From Indibacter alkaliphilus LW1 (lineage in GTDB: Bacteria > Bacteroidota > Bacteroidia > Cytophagales > Cyclobacteriaceae), in the NCBI RefSeq assembly GCF_000295935.2, contig NZ_ALWO02000033.1:62001-126000 (forward strand): a DNA stretch of 64,000 nucleotides. The letters are read 5' to 3'. The position numbers were made by a program, and so were the translations under genes. Under the pieces are notes generated by a model, which made no database searches, was not told the DNA's origin, and saw nothing but the letters and a program-made list of their open reading frames with translations. Positions 51,709 through 61,754 of this stretch are shown piece by piece. Each line of letters begins with the position of its first letter. Position 1 is the first letter of the stretch.

Positions 51709-52689
51709 ATGACAGAGATTTTATATGATGAGGTTCCTTCCTTAGATTTGGCGGACTTCACTTCTGGAGATTCGGAAAAGAAAGCAGCTTTTGTAAAAAA
51801 GCTTGGAGATGCATACCAAAACATAGGTTTTGTTGCAATCAAAAACCATGGTTTGAGCAAAGAATTGCAAGATAAACTTTATGCAGTAATCAAGAAGTTT
51901 TTTTCCTTACCTGATGAGATAAAGACTAAATACGAAAAGCCTGAAATAGGTTTTCAGCGAGGATACACTGGAAAAGGTAAAGAGCATGCAAAAGGCAGAA
52001 ATACCGGAGATTTAAAGGAGTTTTATCATGTGGGTCAAGAGTTGTCTGACATTCCTGATTCTGATCCCATCAAATCCGAATATCCGGCCAATATTTGGCC
52101 CGAGGAGATTCCGGAGTTTGAAGAAATTGCACTAGAAATTTACAGAACTTTGGAAAATGCAGGGAAAAACATGTTGAAAGCCATTGCAATTCACCTGGGT
52201 TTAGAAGAAGAATATTTCGAAAGCAGGGTGGCATTTGGAAATTCAATCCTAAGACAAATACATTATTTTCCAATAGAAAATCCAGACGATGTTCCAGCAG
52301 ATGCGGTAAGAGCAGCCGAACATGGAGATATCAACCTGATCACACTCTTGATGGGAGCTTCAGCAGATGGTCTTCAGGTACTGAGAAGAGATGGTAAATG
52401 GATCCCTATTACCGCACTTCCTGATCAACTGGTCGTCAATGTTGGAGACATGCTCGAAAGGCTGACCAATAAAAAACTGAAGTCAACCATTCACCGGGTG
52501 GTCAATCCTCCCCGTGAATTGATGAATACCAGCAGGTACTCAATTCCGTTTTTTATGCATCCTAGATCCGAAATGGATCTTACTTGCCTGGAAAGTTGCA
52601 TAGATACCGAAAATCCCAAACAATTTGAAGACGCAACAGCAGGAGAATTCCTAGATGAGCGACTTCGCGAACTTGGCTTGAAGAAGTAA
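51709..52689 (+). CDS. Isopenicillin-N-synthase-like 2-oxoglutarate/Fe(II) oxygenase
   Basis: This 326-residue double-stranded beta-helix oxygenase has the iron triad His at about 205 and Asp at about 207 (EHGDINL) and His at about 262 (IHRVVNPP). The co-substrate motif RxS is at about 276-278 (RYSIPFF). The N-terminal DIOX_N domain has IGFVAIKNHG. The fold includes plant-type hormone and antibiotic oxygenases, and the bacterial substrate is unknown. It ends 3 bases before the ChrA gene, so the two may be linked. Confidence 0.87.
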   Translation: MTEILYDEVPSLDLADFTSGDSEKKAAFVKKLGDAYQNIGFVAIKNHGLSKELQDKLYAVIKKFFSLPDEIKTKYEKPEIGFQRGYTGKGKEHAKGRNTGDLKEFYHVGQELSDIPDSDPIKSEYPANIWPEEIPEFEEIALEIYRTLENAGKNMLKAIAIHLGLEEEYFESRVAFGNSILRQIHYFPIENPDDVPADAVRAAEHGDINLITLLMGASADGLQVLRRDGKWIPITALPDQLVVNVGDMLERLTNKKLKSTIHRVVNPPRELMNTSRYSIPFFMHPRSEMDLTCLESCIDTENPKQFEDATAGEFLDERLRELGLKK

Positions 52690-52692
52690 GCC

Positions 52693-53889
52693 GTGTCGGT
52701 AAGAGGGGTACGATATTATATTTATCTCAAAGACGTACTGCTTCTTGCTGTGACAGCATTTGGAGGCCCTCAGGCTTTTCTCGCCATGGTATTGGATATC
52801 ATGGTGAGAAAGCGGGCTTACATTACTGAAGAAGAATTATGGGAACTCAATGCACTCTGCCAAGTGCTCCCAGGCCCTACCTCCACCCAAACGATCTCTG
52901 CCATAGGCTATAGAATAGGTGGGCCTAATTTAGCTTATTTATCACTTTTTGTCTGGATATTACCTGCCACTCTACTCATGATAGGAGCGGCATTTCTCAT
53001 AGATTTTTTACAGGAAAACACACCCGGAGCACTGAATTTTGCCAAATTTATCCAGCCTATGGCCATAGGTTTTATCATCTATGCAGCCCAAAAAACAATT
53101 TTCAAAATGGTGAAAACACCCGAAGCCACGGTTTTGATGATGTTTTCAGCCTTTATTTCCTTTTTTTACAATTCCCCTTATGTATTCCCTTTCTTGTTGG
53201 TGGTAGGTGGAATCAGCACTTCCTTAAAATTTCGTGAACAACCAGTAGAAGACGGGGACAAAAAATTGGTGATCTCTTGGTCAAATTTTATGCTTTGGGG
53301 AGGAGTATTGGTCATAGCGGCAGTTCTTGGTGCCATCACCAAAAACCAGTCTGTCTTACTTTTCGAAAATTTTTATCGAAATGGATCTTTGATTTTTGGT
53401 GGGGGGCAGGTATTGGTACCTTACTTATATACTGAATTTGTAGAGTTCAAAAAATTCCTCAGTTCCCAGGAATTTCTGACAGGATATGGAATCGCTCAAG
53501 GTATTCCTGGGCCTACTTTCAGTATAAGTTCCTACGTAGGCGCATTGTCTATGCGTGAATATGGCATTCCAGGCTTGTTGACAGGCGGATTTATTGCTGC
53601 GGCAGGAATATTTCTTCCCGGTACATTTTTGATATTCTTTGTGATCAGATTTTGGGATCAGCTCAAAAAATACAGACCTATTCGGGCTGCCTTGGAAGGC
53701 ATCAATGCAGTGAGTTGCGGGATGCTGATTGCGGCTGCTTATCTGCTTTTTGAACCTTTGGACAATAACCTTTTCAATGTCCTGGCCATTTTTGGCACTT
53801 ATCTATTACTTCAATTCAGCAAGCTGCGTTCACCTGTAATTATCATTATCGGGGTTCTTGCCGGAATTGGGTATAATTGGGTATTTTGA
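52693..53889 (+). CDS. Chromate transporter (ChrA family, full length)
   Basis: The 398-residue membrane protein is built of two homologous halves, each about 190 residues. The family motifs are FGGPQAFLAMV at the N terminus, QVLPGPTSTQTISAIGYRIGG in the first half, and FGGGQVLVPYLYTEFV with AQGIPGPTFSISSYVGAL in the second. Long-chain ChrA proteins export chromate and may take sulfate. The start is GTG at 52693, three bases after the oxygenase stop. Confidence 0.9.
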   Translation: MSVRGVRYYIYLKDVLLLAVTAFGGPQAFLAMVLDIMVRKRAYITEEELWELNALCQVLPGPTSTQTISAIGYRIGGPNLAYLSLFVWILPATLLMIGAAFLIDFLQENTPGALNFAKFIQPMAIGFIIYAAQKTIFKMVKTPEATVLMMFSAFISFFYNSPYVFPFLLVVGGISTSLKFREQPVEDGDKKLVISWSNFMLWGGVLVIAAVLGAITKNQSVLLFENFYRNGSLIFGGGQVLVPYLYTEFVEFKKFLSSQEFLTGYGIAQGIPGPTFSISSYVGALSMREYGIPGLLTGGFIAAAGIFLPGTFLIFFVIRFWDQLKKYRPIRAALEGINAVSCGMLIAAAYLLFEPLDNNLFNVLAIFGTYLLLQFSKLRSPVIIIIGVLAGIGYNWVF

Positions 53890-54010
53890 AAGTATTCCCA
53901 CTGAGGATATACAAAAATCATTTTATCAAAATTGTCCTTTTAAAATCCGAAAGCATTTGTCATTTTAGCAGCCTGAAAGGGACGTTTTCGAAGCGTCGCT
54001 TTATTCTATT

Positions 54011-54085
54011 GGAACTTTAGCTCAGTTGGTTTAGAGCGCTGCCTTGACAGGGCAGAGGTCGTGGGTTCGAATCCCTCAAGTTCCA
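54011..54085 (+). tRNA. tRNA-Val (anticodon GAC)
   Basis: A standard 75-nt cloverleaf. Acceptor GGAACTT/AAGTTCC, D arm GCTCAGTTGGTTTAGAGC, anticodon stem CTGCC/GGCAG with loop TTGACAG (GAC at 34-36), and T arm GTGGG-TTCGAAT-CCCTC are all in place, with discriminator A. CCA is not encoded. Confidence 0.93.
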
Positions 54086-54289
54086 CAACAAATTTGTTAA
54101 GGAAATCGATAATCTTTCATCTATTTTTCGCTGCTTATGCAATGCATGAGCCTTATTGGTTTCATAATATAAAAGCTTTTTCTGGGACGAAATTGTATTG
54201 GCAGACCAAATTACCCATGGAAAACCACAACAATAATAACTCATATCAGTAAACATTAAGGAGAACTAAACTTTAAACTTTTAATCATT

Positions 54290-54499
54290 ATGGATATTAC
54301 AAAAAAAGCAAAAGATGAAATTGATGCGAGACTCGACAAAATCGAAGACTTTATCGCTAAAAACGGAATCGGGTCCAAGTATCTTCAAAAAGCAAAAAAA
54401 ACTCATAGAGACGTAAACCTGGCACTTGCCGCAAGCAGTATTTTGGCGGTTGTTGGTATTGCCCTCTGGTTTAAATTAAAAAGTAAAGAAGAAGAGTAA
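54290..54499 (+). CDS. Small single-pass membrane protein, unknown function
   Basis: This 69-residue protein has an amphipathic N-terminal helix (about 1-40, rich in Asp, Lys and Glu), one transmembrane helix (about 45-62) and a charged tail (KLKSKEEE). A G-rich stretch (TAAGGAG) about 30 bases upstream might serve as an RBS. It is followed by a clear terminator, which supports it as a real gene. Function unknown. Confidence 0.65.
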   Translation: MDITKKAKDEIDARLDKIEDFIAKNGIGSKYLQKAKKTHRDVNLALAASSILAVVGIALWFKLKSKEEE

Positions 54500-54531
54500 G
54501 ATCAATATTATTTCTAAATTAATCAAATCAA

Positions 54532-56460
54532 CTAGCCTGGCAAAAGTCCAGGCTTTTTTGGGGAATCAGTTTTAAAATCCATTGTTTTTTTCTTCAATAA
54601 GGCAATCAACTCGGAAGCCTCCTCAGGCATTGGAGCATCATTGCGTACAGGAACAGAAGGGTTAAATTCATTCCCAAATCCTGAACATCCTATTAAACAA
54701 TAAAACTCTTCACCCTTCCCAGCAGCTGTCTGTCTATAGTACCCTTTATGGATAAAATCTTTTGCCCACAATCGGATCTGTCTATGATTATAAGAAAGAT
54801 GTCCAATTAGATCACTGCTTAAGATTTGCTGATCTCCAAACTGCGTCTGAAGTGTAGTCGGATAATGCCTGTTTGATTTATAAATCAAGAATGCAGGTTG
54901 CTCAGGCAGATCTCTTTCTACCGGTTCAATTTCAAATTCCAGCCAACCTTCCTCGATTGGAAGTACTTTATCCAAAGTAGCAATTAATGCATGTGCTTTA
55001 TACATGTCATTCCCGTTTAAAAAAGATGCCCATTCCATTGAAGGTGATCTATCTTTAGCAATAACAGTGTAACGAATCCCTTGATGAAATAAAACGTCTC
55101 CTGCATGTAATTCCTGATTTTTTGAATAAATGGAGTTTTTTGATCTCACCAGATATTTTCCTCTTGATGGATTTAATCGCAGTTGAATGGTTTTGCCATT
55201 GATAACCGAAGAAGGTCCGTCAATTTGGTATGTAAACCTGCCAATATGAAGAATTGTAGAAAGATTACTACCAATCCCAAACTCATTTGTGAATATTTGG
55301 AAAGCAGTTTGATCACTTGTTATATGAAATTGATTGCCCAAAACAAACCCTGACACCTTAAAAGAAGTATTTCCGAATTTTTCTTCAGGTTCAAAATCAG
55401 TTCTAACATTTTCAAAAACAGCGGTAATATTTCTTCCGTAGGGGGACTTAAAATCCATAAACGAACCTCCTGAATGGACTATATTTTTCCCAACAATAAC
55501 TGTTTCATTATCATAATGAAAGCCAAATCCCCAGCCACAAATATTTTCTGAAGGATGCCCCTCCTTAAGAGAATTCGTATTACAATCCATCAATATGATC
55601 TTGTATGGCTGGGGATTTTGTTGCCCTCTGAAAATTGGGGTCATTATCGGGTTTGCATCAGGTACTCTCCTGAATGGAGGGCATATATTTACCCTTAGCC
55701 CTACTTTTGTTTTTGCAGATCCAACCACCATCAGACAATCGCCTTGTTTTATGGTTTTCTTTTCAGACCATCTAAAGTAATCTTCTCTACCTATTAATAA
55801 ATTACATCTCTCTCCAATCACAAAAGTATCATTAGTGATTTCTATACTTTCATAATCTGGGATAACAAAAGTTTTATCCATGCCTAAGAGTAAGGTATCA
55901 TCTGAATTTTGCTTTGATTGAATATGTCTTACCGCTCTTTTCCAAGCCAGAGAATTATCAAAAAAAACATAGGCCGGACCACTGGACTGGTTAAAATCAA
56001 AATCAACCTCTATTTCGTTTTCGGAAATTACTCTTAAAATTTTTGCATAACGAGAGCCCTTTATCCCTGGATAAAATAGGTCATTCTCAGGAGTCTCAGG
56101 ATTTTTATGGAAGAAAAGTCCACAAAAAGTTTTTCCTAAATCAGAATTTTGAAACAAACCGTTAGGCGATCTAATCAATTTCCCATTGAAAGCAAGATTC
56201 TCAAAGTATCTAAAATAGGCCTCCCCCCCAAACCTTTCTAGAGTTACTGTATTTTCAGAAATTATTTGATCTGAAATTATTGAAGCCCCAATTTTTGATG
56301 TTGAAAAAGTATCAGCCTTGCTTTGAAGTGATTGCTCTATTGCAGGAATTAAGATGGTTGTATTAATATGCTTAACAATTGCATTTAGATCTATTTCCCC
56401 ATTTTCATGGAATTCTTCAATTTTCAATGTACCTGAAAAACTAATTTTAATTTCTTTCAT
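54532..56460 (-). CDS. Large protein of unknown function, beta-rich, tail-fibre-like in appearance
   Basis: The 642-residue protein has no signal peptide and no transmembrane segment, and I recognise no domain. A helical N-terminal part (about 20-60) is followed by many short Gly/Asn/Asp-rich strands, such as SPYGRNITAVFENVRTD and GSGFGNEFNPS, as in parallel beta-helix or viral tail proteins. A and T are high, and Asn, Ile and Lys are frequent, compared with neighbours. It stands alone between a tRNA-Val region and the M14 peptidase, with no phage or secretion genes around it. A structural or adhesive role is only a guess. Confidence 0.6.
   Translation of the reverse strand: MKEIKISFSGTLKIEEFHENGEIDLNAIVKHINTTILIPAIEQSLQSKADTFSTSKIGASIISDQIISENTVTLERFGGEAYFRYFENLAFNGKLIRSPNGLFQNSDLGKTFCGLFFHKNPETPENDLFYPGIKGSRYAKILRVISENEIEVDFDFNQSSGPAYVFFDNSLAWKRAVRHIQSKQNSDDTLLLGMDKTFVIPDYESIEITNDTFVIGERCNLLIGREDYFRWSEKKTIKQGDCLMVVGSAKTKVGLRVNICPPFRRVPDANPIMTPIFRGQQNPQPYKIILMDCNTNSLKEGHPSENICGWGFGFHYDNETVIVGKNIVHSGGSFMDFKSPYGRNITAVFENVRTDFEPEEKFGNTSFKVSGFVLGNQFHITSDQTAFQIFTNEFGIGSNLSTILHIGRFTYQIDGPSSVINGKTIQLRLNPSRGKYLVRSKNSIYSKNQELHAGDVLFHQGIRYTVIAKDRSPSMEWASFLNGNDMYKAHALIATLDKVLPIEEGWLEFEIEPVERDLPEQPAFLIYKSNRHYPTTLQTQFGDQQILSSDLIGHLSYNHRQIRLWAKDFIHKGYYRQTAAGKGEEFYCLIGCSGFGNEFNPSVPVRNDAPMPEEASELIALLKKKTMDFKTDSPKKPGLLPG
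54534..54559 (+). terminator. Terminator of the small membrane-protein gene
   Basis: AGCCTGG pairs with CCAGGCT around a 7-nt loop, followed by a T-run on the plus strand. It overlaps the last codons of the convergent 642-residue gene. Confidence 0.8.
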
Positions 56461-56679
56461 AGACTTTAAATTAAAAAACCTCTAACATTTGGTTTTTCAA
56501 CCTCATTTAAATTAATAACTAAATCACCCTCTTAATGTACTGAATTAGAATTGACTTCTGAAATCCAAATCCAAAATAATCCATTTAACTACCTGTAGAA
56601 ACAAACCTGGACCATTTACATCTAGCTCTTGTAGGCTATAACAATTCCATTTAAATTGCCTTCTGGAAAAATTAGAATT

Positions 56680-59205
56680 ATGAAAAAAATATACTGTTTA
56701 CTGGCTTGCTTCCTAATTCTTGGGGCAGCCTTAGCCCAAAAAAGCCCAGAGGAATTTCTTGGGTATGAATTAGGAGAGCGGTTTACACCACATCATCGGG
56801 TACACGCTTATTTTGAGCATCTCGCAGAAACACTCCCAAACGTGGAATTGGAATACTATGGAGAAACTTATGAACATAGACCACTATTCATAGCCATCCT
56901 CTCTTCCCCGGAAAACATGAAAAACCTTGAAAACATCCGCAAGGATAATCTTCGGAGAACCGGTATGGAAGAAGGAACCCCATCAACCAAAGCTGCCATC
57001 AACTGGATGCAGTATAATGTACATGGAAATGAGGCTGTAGCTACTGAAGCCGCCATGATGACTTTTTGGGAAATGGCAAATCCATCCAACGGACAAGCTA
57101 AGGAATGGCTCCAAAATCAAATCCTAATCATAGATCCCTGCGCCAACCCTGATGGAAAAGACCGCTATACCATGTGGTACAACCAAAAACAAAACAACAG
57201 GCTACAACCAGATCCGCAATCTGTGGAACATTTTGAACCTTGGCCAGGAGGCAGACCCAATCACTACTTGCTTGACCTCAACAGAGATTGGGCATGGCAA
57301 ACACAAAAAGAAACCAAACAGCGTCTGGAGCTTTATCACAAGTGGATGCCACATCTTTTTGTAGATTACCATGAGCAAGGAATCAATGATCCATTTTATT
57401 TTGCCCCGGCAGCAAAACCTCTGCATGAGCTGATATCTCCTTTCCAATATGAATTTCAGGAAATTTACGGTAAAAATACAGCTGAAAAGTTCGATGAACA
57501 GGGATGGTTTTATTTTACAAAAGAGAGATTTGATTTGTTATACCCTGCTTATGGAGACACTTGGCCAACTTACAATGGTGCCATAGGAATGACCATAGAA
57601 AAAGGCGGTTCAGGAAGAGCCGGACTCGGCATGTTGGACGCCATGGGTGACACTGTGACCCTAAGAGAAAGAATTGAACACCAACATATTGCAGGAGTTT
57701 CTGCTGTGGAAGTTACTGCTAAAAATGCAGAAAGACTTGCTGATGAATTTGCAAAATACTTCAAAAATAACAGTAGTAACCCTTCAGCCAAATACAAAAG
57801 CTTTGTCATCAAAGGAGACCAACATCCTGAACGGGTAAAAGCATTGCTCAGCTTGCTTGACAAGAATAAAATCCAATATGGTATGGCCGGAAACAGAAGC
57901 GGGCTAAAAGGTCTGGACTACGAAACAGGAAAGTCTGCCAACTTCAGCACTTCTGACAAGGACATCATTGTCAATGCCTACCAACCCAAAGCTGTATTGA
58001 CTGAAATTCTTTTTGAGCCGGAAGCCAAGCTTCAGGACAGCTTGACTTATGACATTACAAGCTGGGCACTTCCCTATGCCTACGGTGTAAAAGCTTATGC
58101 TATGGAGAGTAGACTTGACGCAGCTAAGCCTTTTGAAGCTGCGGTTTTTGAAGAAAACAAAGCACCTGGTAAAGCACTGGCTTACATCGCACCTTGGAAT
58201 GCAACAGTACATGCCAGGTTTCTGGCTGCACTGCTCAATGAAGGCATAAGGCCGAGATTTGCCGAGTTTCCATTCGAGATAGGAGGTAACAAATTTGAAG
58301 CAGGTACATTGATCATACACAGAAATGGCAACCAGTATGTAGCAGACTTTGATCAGAAGGTAGCCGATCTTGCCAACAAATTTGAAATCAGGCTTACTGC
58401 TTCCAATTCAGCCTATGTGGATGCCGGAAAAGATTTTGGGTCCCCTGATGTAAGGCCTATCAAAGCCCCAAAAGTAGCATTGATCGGTGGTTCAGGTGTT
58501 TCATCCCTTAATTTTGGGGAAATCTGGTACTTTTTTGAGCAAGAGCTGGACTACCCGTTATCCATATTGGAAGCCGAAAACTTGGGCAGGTTTGACCTGA
58601 GCCAGTATGATGTCATGCTGTTGCCATCCAGCTGGGGTTCTTCTTTGAACGGATCTGCCAAAAGTAAAGTAATGGACTGGATAAAAGCCGGAGGTAAGTT
58701 GATTGCCTTTGAAAACGCCCTGAATGCATTTGCAGATCAGGAAGGTTTTGATCTACGCAGGTATGATACTGAAGAAGAGAAAAAAGCAGCCGAAAAAGCC
58801 AGCCAAGAGATTCAAAGTTCAGAAAGGTTAGAGCCTTATCAGGAAAGAGAGCGTCTTTACATTTCCAACACCGCAGCAGGAGCCATCTATGAAGTAAAAA
58901 TAGACGGCACCCATCCTCTTGGCTTTGGAATGGGAGGTAAATTCTACACCCTCAAAAACAACGGATCAAGATATGCCTACCTCAATAATGGGGTCAATGT
59001 AGGAACCATACCTTCTACAGATGCATATAGATTTGGCTATATAGGAAAAAATATTAAGCCTAAAATGGCCGACACCATGGTGTATGGCTTAGAAAATCAA
59101 GGAAGTGGACAGGTAATTTACATGGTGGATAACCCGATGTTCAGGGCTTTCTGGGAAAGTGGGAAACTTCTTGTTGCCAATGCGGTATTTTTGGTAGGAC
59201 AATGA
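56680..59205 (+). CDS. M14 family zinc metallocarboxypeptidase, secreted
   Basis: This 841-residue exported carboxypeptidase has a signal peptide (MKKIYCLLACFLILGAALAQ). The peptidase domain has the zinc motif HGNE (His at about 115, Glu at about 118), a third His ligand in DYHEQG (about 231) and a catalytic Glu in MTIEKGG (about 307). The roughly 500-residue C-terminal part includes a class-I-glutamine-amidotransferase-like fold (LLPSSWGSSLNG) and beta domains. It likely works on peptides outside the cell or in the periplasm. The ATG at 56680 gives the signal sequence; a TTG at 56656 precedes it. Confidence 0.9.
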   Translation: MKKIYCLLACFLILGAALAQKSPEEFLGYELGERFTPHHRVHAYFEHLAETLPNVELEYYGETYEHRPLFIAILSSPENMKNLENIRKDNLRRTGMEEGTPSTKAAINWMQYNVHGNEAVATEAAMMTFWEMANPSNGQAKEWLQNQILIIDPCANPDGKDRYTMWYNQKQNNRLQPDPQSVEHFEPWPGGRPNHYLLDLNRDWAWQTQKETKQRLELYHKWMPHLFVDYHEQGINDPFYFAPAAKPLHELISPFQYEFQEIYGKNTAEKFDEQGWFYFTKERFDLLYPAYGDTWPTYNGAIGMTIEKGGSGRAGLGMLDAMGDTVTLRERIEHQHIAGVSAVEVTAKNAERLADEFAKYFKNNSSNPSAKYKSFVIKGDQHPERVKALLSLLDKNKIQYGMAGNRSGLKGLDYETGKSANFSTSDKDIIVNAYQPKAVLTEILFEPEAKLQDSLTYDITSWALPYAYGVKAYAMESRLDAAKPFEAAVFEENKAPGKALAYIAPWNATVHARFLAALLNEGIRPRFAEFPFEIGGNKFEAGTLIIHRNGNQYVADFDQKVADLANKFEIRLTASNSAYVDAGKDFGSPDVRPIKAPKVALIGGSGVSSLNFGEIWYFFEQELDYPLSILEAENLGRFDLSQYDVMLLPSSWGSSLNGSAKSKVMDWIKAGGKLIAFENALNAFADQEGFDLRRYDTEEEKKAAEKASQEIQSSERLEPYQERERLYISNTAAGAIYEVKIDGTHPLGFGMGGKFYTLKNNGSRYAYLNNGVNVGTIPSTDAYRFGYIGKNIKPKMADTMVYGLENQGSGQVIYMVDNPMFRAFWESGKLLVANAVFLVGQ

Positions 59206-59236
59206 TCTGAAAAATCATACAGTTTCTAAAAAACGT

Positions 59237-59272
59237 AAAAGCCCGATGAGCCTGTGAGTTCACCGGGCTTTT
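59237..59272. terminator. Bidirectional terminator between the M14 and symporter genes
   Basis: AAAAGCCCG pairs with CGGGCTTTT around an 18-nt loop. It lies between the convergent stops at 59205 and 59305. Confidence 0.8.
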
Positions 59273-59304
59273 CTATTTTGATCCATTGATCAATTCTATT
59301 GGAA

Positions 59305-60660
59305 TCAATCCTTCTGAGCTTCCACTACCTCTGCTTCAGTATTGGTAAATGGATTGCTCTGACGGATCAAGCCATCCGGCAATTCACCTTCAGTACTTGC
59401 CACCACGCAGCAAACCGTAGCATCACCGGTCACATTGACCACAGTCCTGAACATATCCAATATCCTATCCGGTGCAATAATCAATGCCACACCTGCACCT
59501 GGTACTCCAATGGCCTCCAATACGATGATCAACATGATCAGTCCCGCACCCGGCACACCTGCCGAACCAATGGCCGCTAATGTAGCGGTCAAAACGATGG
59601 TCAATTGCTGAGAGAGTGTCAGGTCCATTCCCAATGCCTGTGCAATAAAAACTGCCGCCACTGCCTGGTAAAGACTGGTACCGTTCATATTGATTGTAGC
59701 ACCCAATGGAAGTACAAAACTGCTTACTTCTTCAGATACGCCCAATTCTTCTTCAACCAACTTCATGGTAACAGGAAGTGTTGCCGAACTTGATGAGGTA
59801 GAAAAACCCAGCAACATAGCAGGCCTCAGAGCTTTTAGAAATTCTCCAAAAGGGATTTTGGTAAATGACTTAAGCATGATGGAATAAACGCCTACTATAA
59901 TCAATACCAAGCCCCCCATTACTACCAAAGTGTACTTCAGAAGAGCCAAAAGCAATTCAACAGCAGAATCCGGATTATCTCCGGCTATTTCTACAATCAG
60001 AGAAGCCATCAACGCAAAAACACCATAAGGAGCAATCATCATGATATATTCCACGATTTTGATAATGACATCATTCAATGCATCAAAAAAATCCGTAAAA
60101 GTCTTTGCTTTGTCCTTAGGAATCTGGAGCAATGCTATTCCTGCAATGATGGCAAAAAACACCACCTGTAGCATACTGCCATTATCTGCTGCTGCTGCGA
60201 AGAGGTTTTCTGGGACTATGTCTACCAAAGGCTGTAATGGCCCTTGGTCCTTGATGGCAGCCGCAGTATCAGCTTTAGAGCCTGCCTGGGAATCAAACTG
60301 AGCCATCAATTTATCTCTTGTATCCTGAGGTAATTGCTGACCAGGTTTGAAAAAATTCACCAAAAGAAGCCCCATCGTAATCGCAATCACTGTAGTGATC
60401 AGATAAGCAAGTATGGTTTTCCCCCCAATTCTGGAAAGCTTAGAAATATCCCCAAGATTGGCTACTCCAACAATCAAAGAAGCCAGTACCAAGGGTACCG
60501 CAATCATCTTCAAGGCATTGATGAAAATGGTACCAATCGGTTTGATGTAGAATACCGTAAACTCCGGAGAAAATCCAAACTGGATGATCACTAATCCGAA
60601 AACCAGACCTAAAACCAGCCCTGCAATGATTTGCGTGTGCAGTGGTATCTTTTTAAACAT
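59305..60660 (-). CDS. Dicarboxylate/amino acid:cation symporter (DAACS family)
   Basis: This 451-residue transporter takes up glutamate, aspartate or C4-dicarboxylates with Na+ or H+. Family signals include STSSSSATLPVTM (first re-entrant loop), NMNGTSLYQAVAAVFIAQ (TM7, substrate and cation binding) and a last re-entrant loop GVPGAGLIML. An inserted loop (about 115-150) is somewhat longer than in GltP. It lies 17 bases after aroC on the same strand and may be co-transcribed. Confidence 0.92.
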   Translation of the reverse strand: MFKKIPLHTQIIAGLVLGLVFGLVIIQFGFSPEFTVFYIKPIGTIFINALKMIAVPLVLASLIVGVANLGDISKLSRIGGKTILAYLITTVIAITMGLLLVNFFKPGQQLPQDTRDKLMAQFDSQAGSKADTAAAIKDQGPLQPLVDIVPENLFAAAADNGSMLQVVFFAIIAGIALLQIPKDKAKTFTDFFDALNDVIIKIVEYIMMIAPYGVFALMASLIVEIAGDNPDSAVELLLALLKYTLVVMGGLVLIIVGVYSIMLKSFTKIPFGEFLKALRPAMLLGFSTSSSSATLPVTMKLVEEELGVSEEVSSFVLPLGATINMNGTSLYQAVAAVFIAQALGMDLTLSQQLTIVLTATLAAIGSAGVPGAGLIMLIIVLEAIGVPGAGVALIIAPDRILDMFRTVVNVTGDATVCCVVASTEGELPDGLIRQSNPFTNTEAEVVEAQKD

Positions 60661-60677
60661 ATAATTCGGGTTATATT

Positions 60678-61754
60678 TTACAATTTATTTGTCCTGCTGA
60701 TGAGCAAATAATCAGCAAGTACCAAGGCACACATAGCCTCTACGATTGGCACTGCTCTGGGTACTACACAAGGATCATGTCTTCCTTTCCCAGATACCAA
60801 GACTGCATCCCCGGATTCATTTACAGATTCCTGATCCTGCATAATCGTAGCTACGGGCTTGAAAGCAACATTAAAGTAGATGTCTTCTCCGTTGCTAATC
60901 CCACCTTGAATCCCGCCTGAATGGTTGGTTTTGGTTCTGACCTTGTCTCCATCTCTGTAAAAGGTATCATTGTGGTCAGATCCTCGCATTTTTACACCTT
61001 CAAAACCAGAGCCATATTCAAACCCTTTCACTGCGTTGATGCTGAGCATGGCCTTACCCAATTCAGCATGTAGCCTATCAAATACCGGTTCTCCAATTCC
61101 TGGAGGTACACCTTGAGCAACACAGGATACTATGCCGCCAACTGTATCACGGTCTTTTCTTACGCCATCAATGAAGGAAATCATTTCTTCTGCCATTTGA
61201 GGATCAGGGCAACGTACAATATTGCTTTCTGTCAGAGTCAAGTCCAAGTCTCTATAGTTTTTCTCAAGCTTCAGATCACCAACCTGACTTACATAAGCAT
61301 GGATAGAAATCTCAAAATGTTTCAACAACATTTTGGCTATAGCTCCTGCGGCTACTCTGGCAGCAGTTTCTCTTGCACTGCTCCTTCCTCCACCTCTATA
61401 ATCACGAATACCATATTTTTCGAAATAGGTGTAATCTGCATGTGAAGGTCTGAACTTATCTGAAATATGGCTGTAATCTTTACTTTTTTGGTCGGTATTC
61501 ATGATGACCATTCCTATAGGAGTGCCTGTAGACTTACCTTCAAAAACCCCCGAAAGAATTTTGAAATCGTCTTCCTCTTTCCTTTGGGTTGTGATTTTGG
61601 ATTGGCCAGGCTTCCTTCTCTGCATTTCTTCCCGGATAAAGTCCTCATCGATAGCTACGCCTGCCGGACAACCGTCTATTACAACCCCTAGGCCTAAACC
61701 ATGGGACTCACCAAAGGTGCTTATTCTGAATATTCTTCCAAACGAATTACCCAT
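60678..61754 (-). CDS. aroC: Chorismate synthase
   Basis: This enzyme forms chorismate from EPSP, needs reduced FMN, and feeds aromatic amino acid synthesis. The 358-residue protein begins [19 protein letters not shown], the family signature 1. It also has [14 protein letters not shown] and the signature 3 region [17 protein letters not shown]. Length and all conserved stretches are normal. The start overlaps the end of batD by 8 bases, so the two are translationally coupled. Confidence 0.96.
   Translation of the reverse strand: MGNSFGRIFRISTFGESHGLGLGVVIDGCPAGVAIDEDFIREEMQRRKPGQSKITTQRKEEDDFKILSGVFEGKSTGTPIGMVIMNTDQKSKDYSHISDKFRPSHADYTYFEKYGIRDYRGGGRSSARETAARVAAGAIAKMLLKHFEISIHAYVSQVGDLKLEKNYRDLDLTLTESNIVRCPDPQMAEEMISFIDGVRKDRDTVGGIVSCVAQGVPPGIGEPVFDRLHAELGKAMLSINAVKGFEYGSGFEGVKMRGSDHNDTFYRDGDKVRTKTNHSGGIQGGISNGEDIYFNVAFKPVATIMQDQESVNESGDAVLVSGKGRHDPCVVPRAVPIVEAMCALVLADYLLISRTNKL

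Noticed and set aside
54061-54252. A plus-strand open frame after tRNA-Val
   Set aside because: It starts inside the tRNA and has no protein-like features or homology I recognise.
54011-56460. An integrated prophage next to tRNA-Val
   Set aside because: No integrase, no attachment-site repeat and no capsid, tail or packaging genes are seen; only one odd protein is present.
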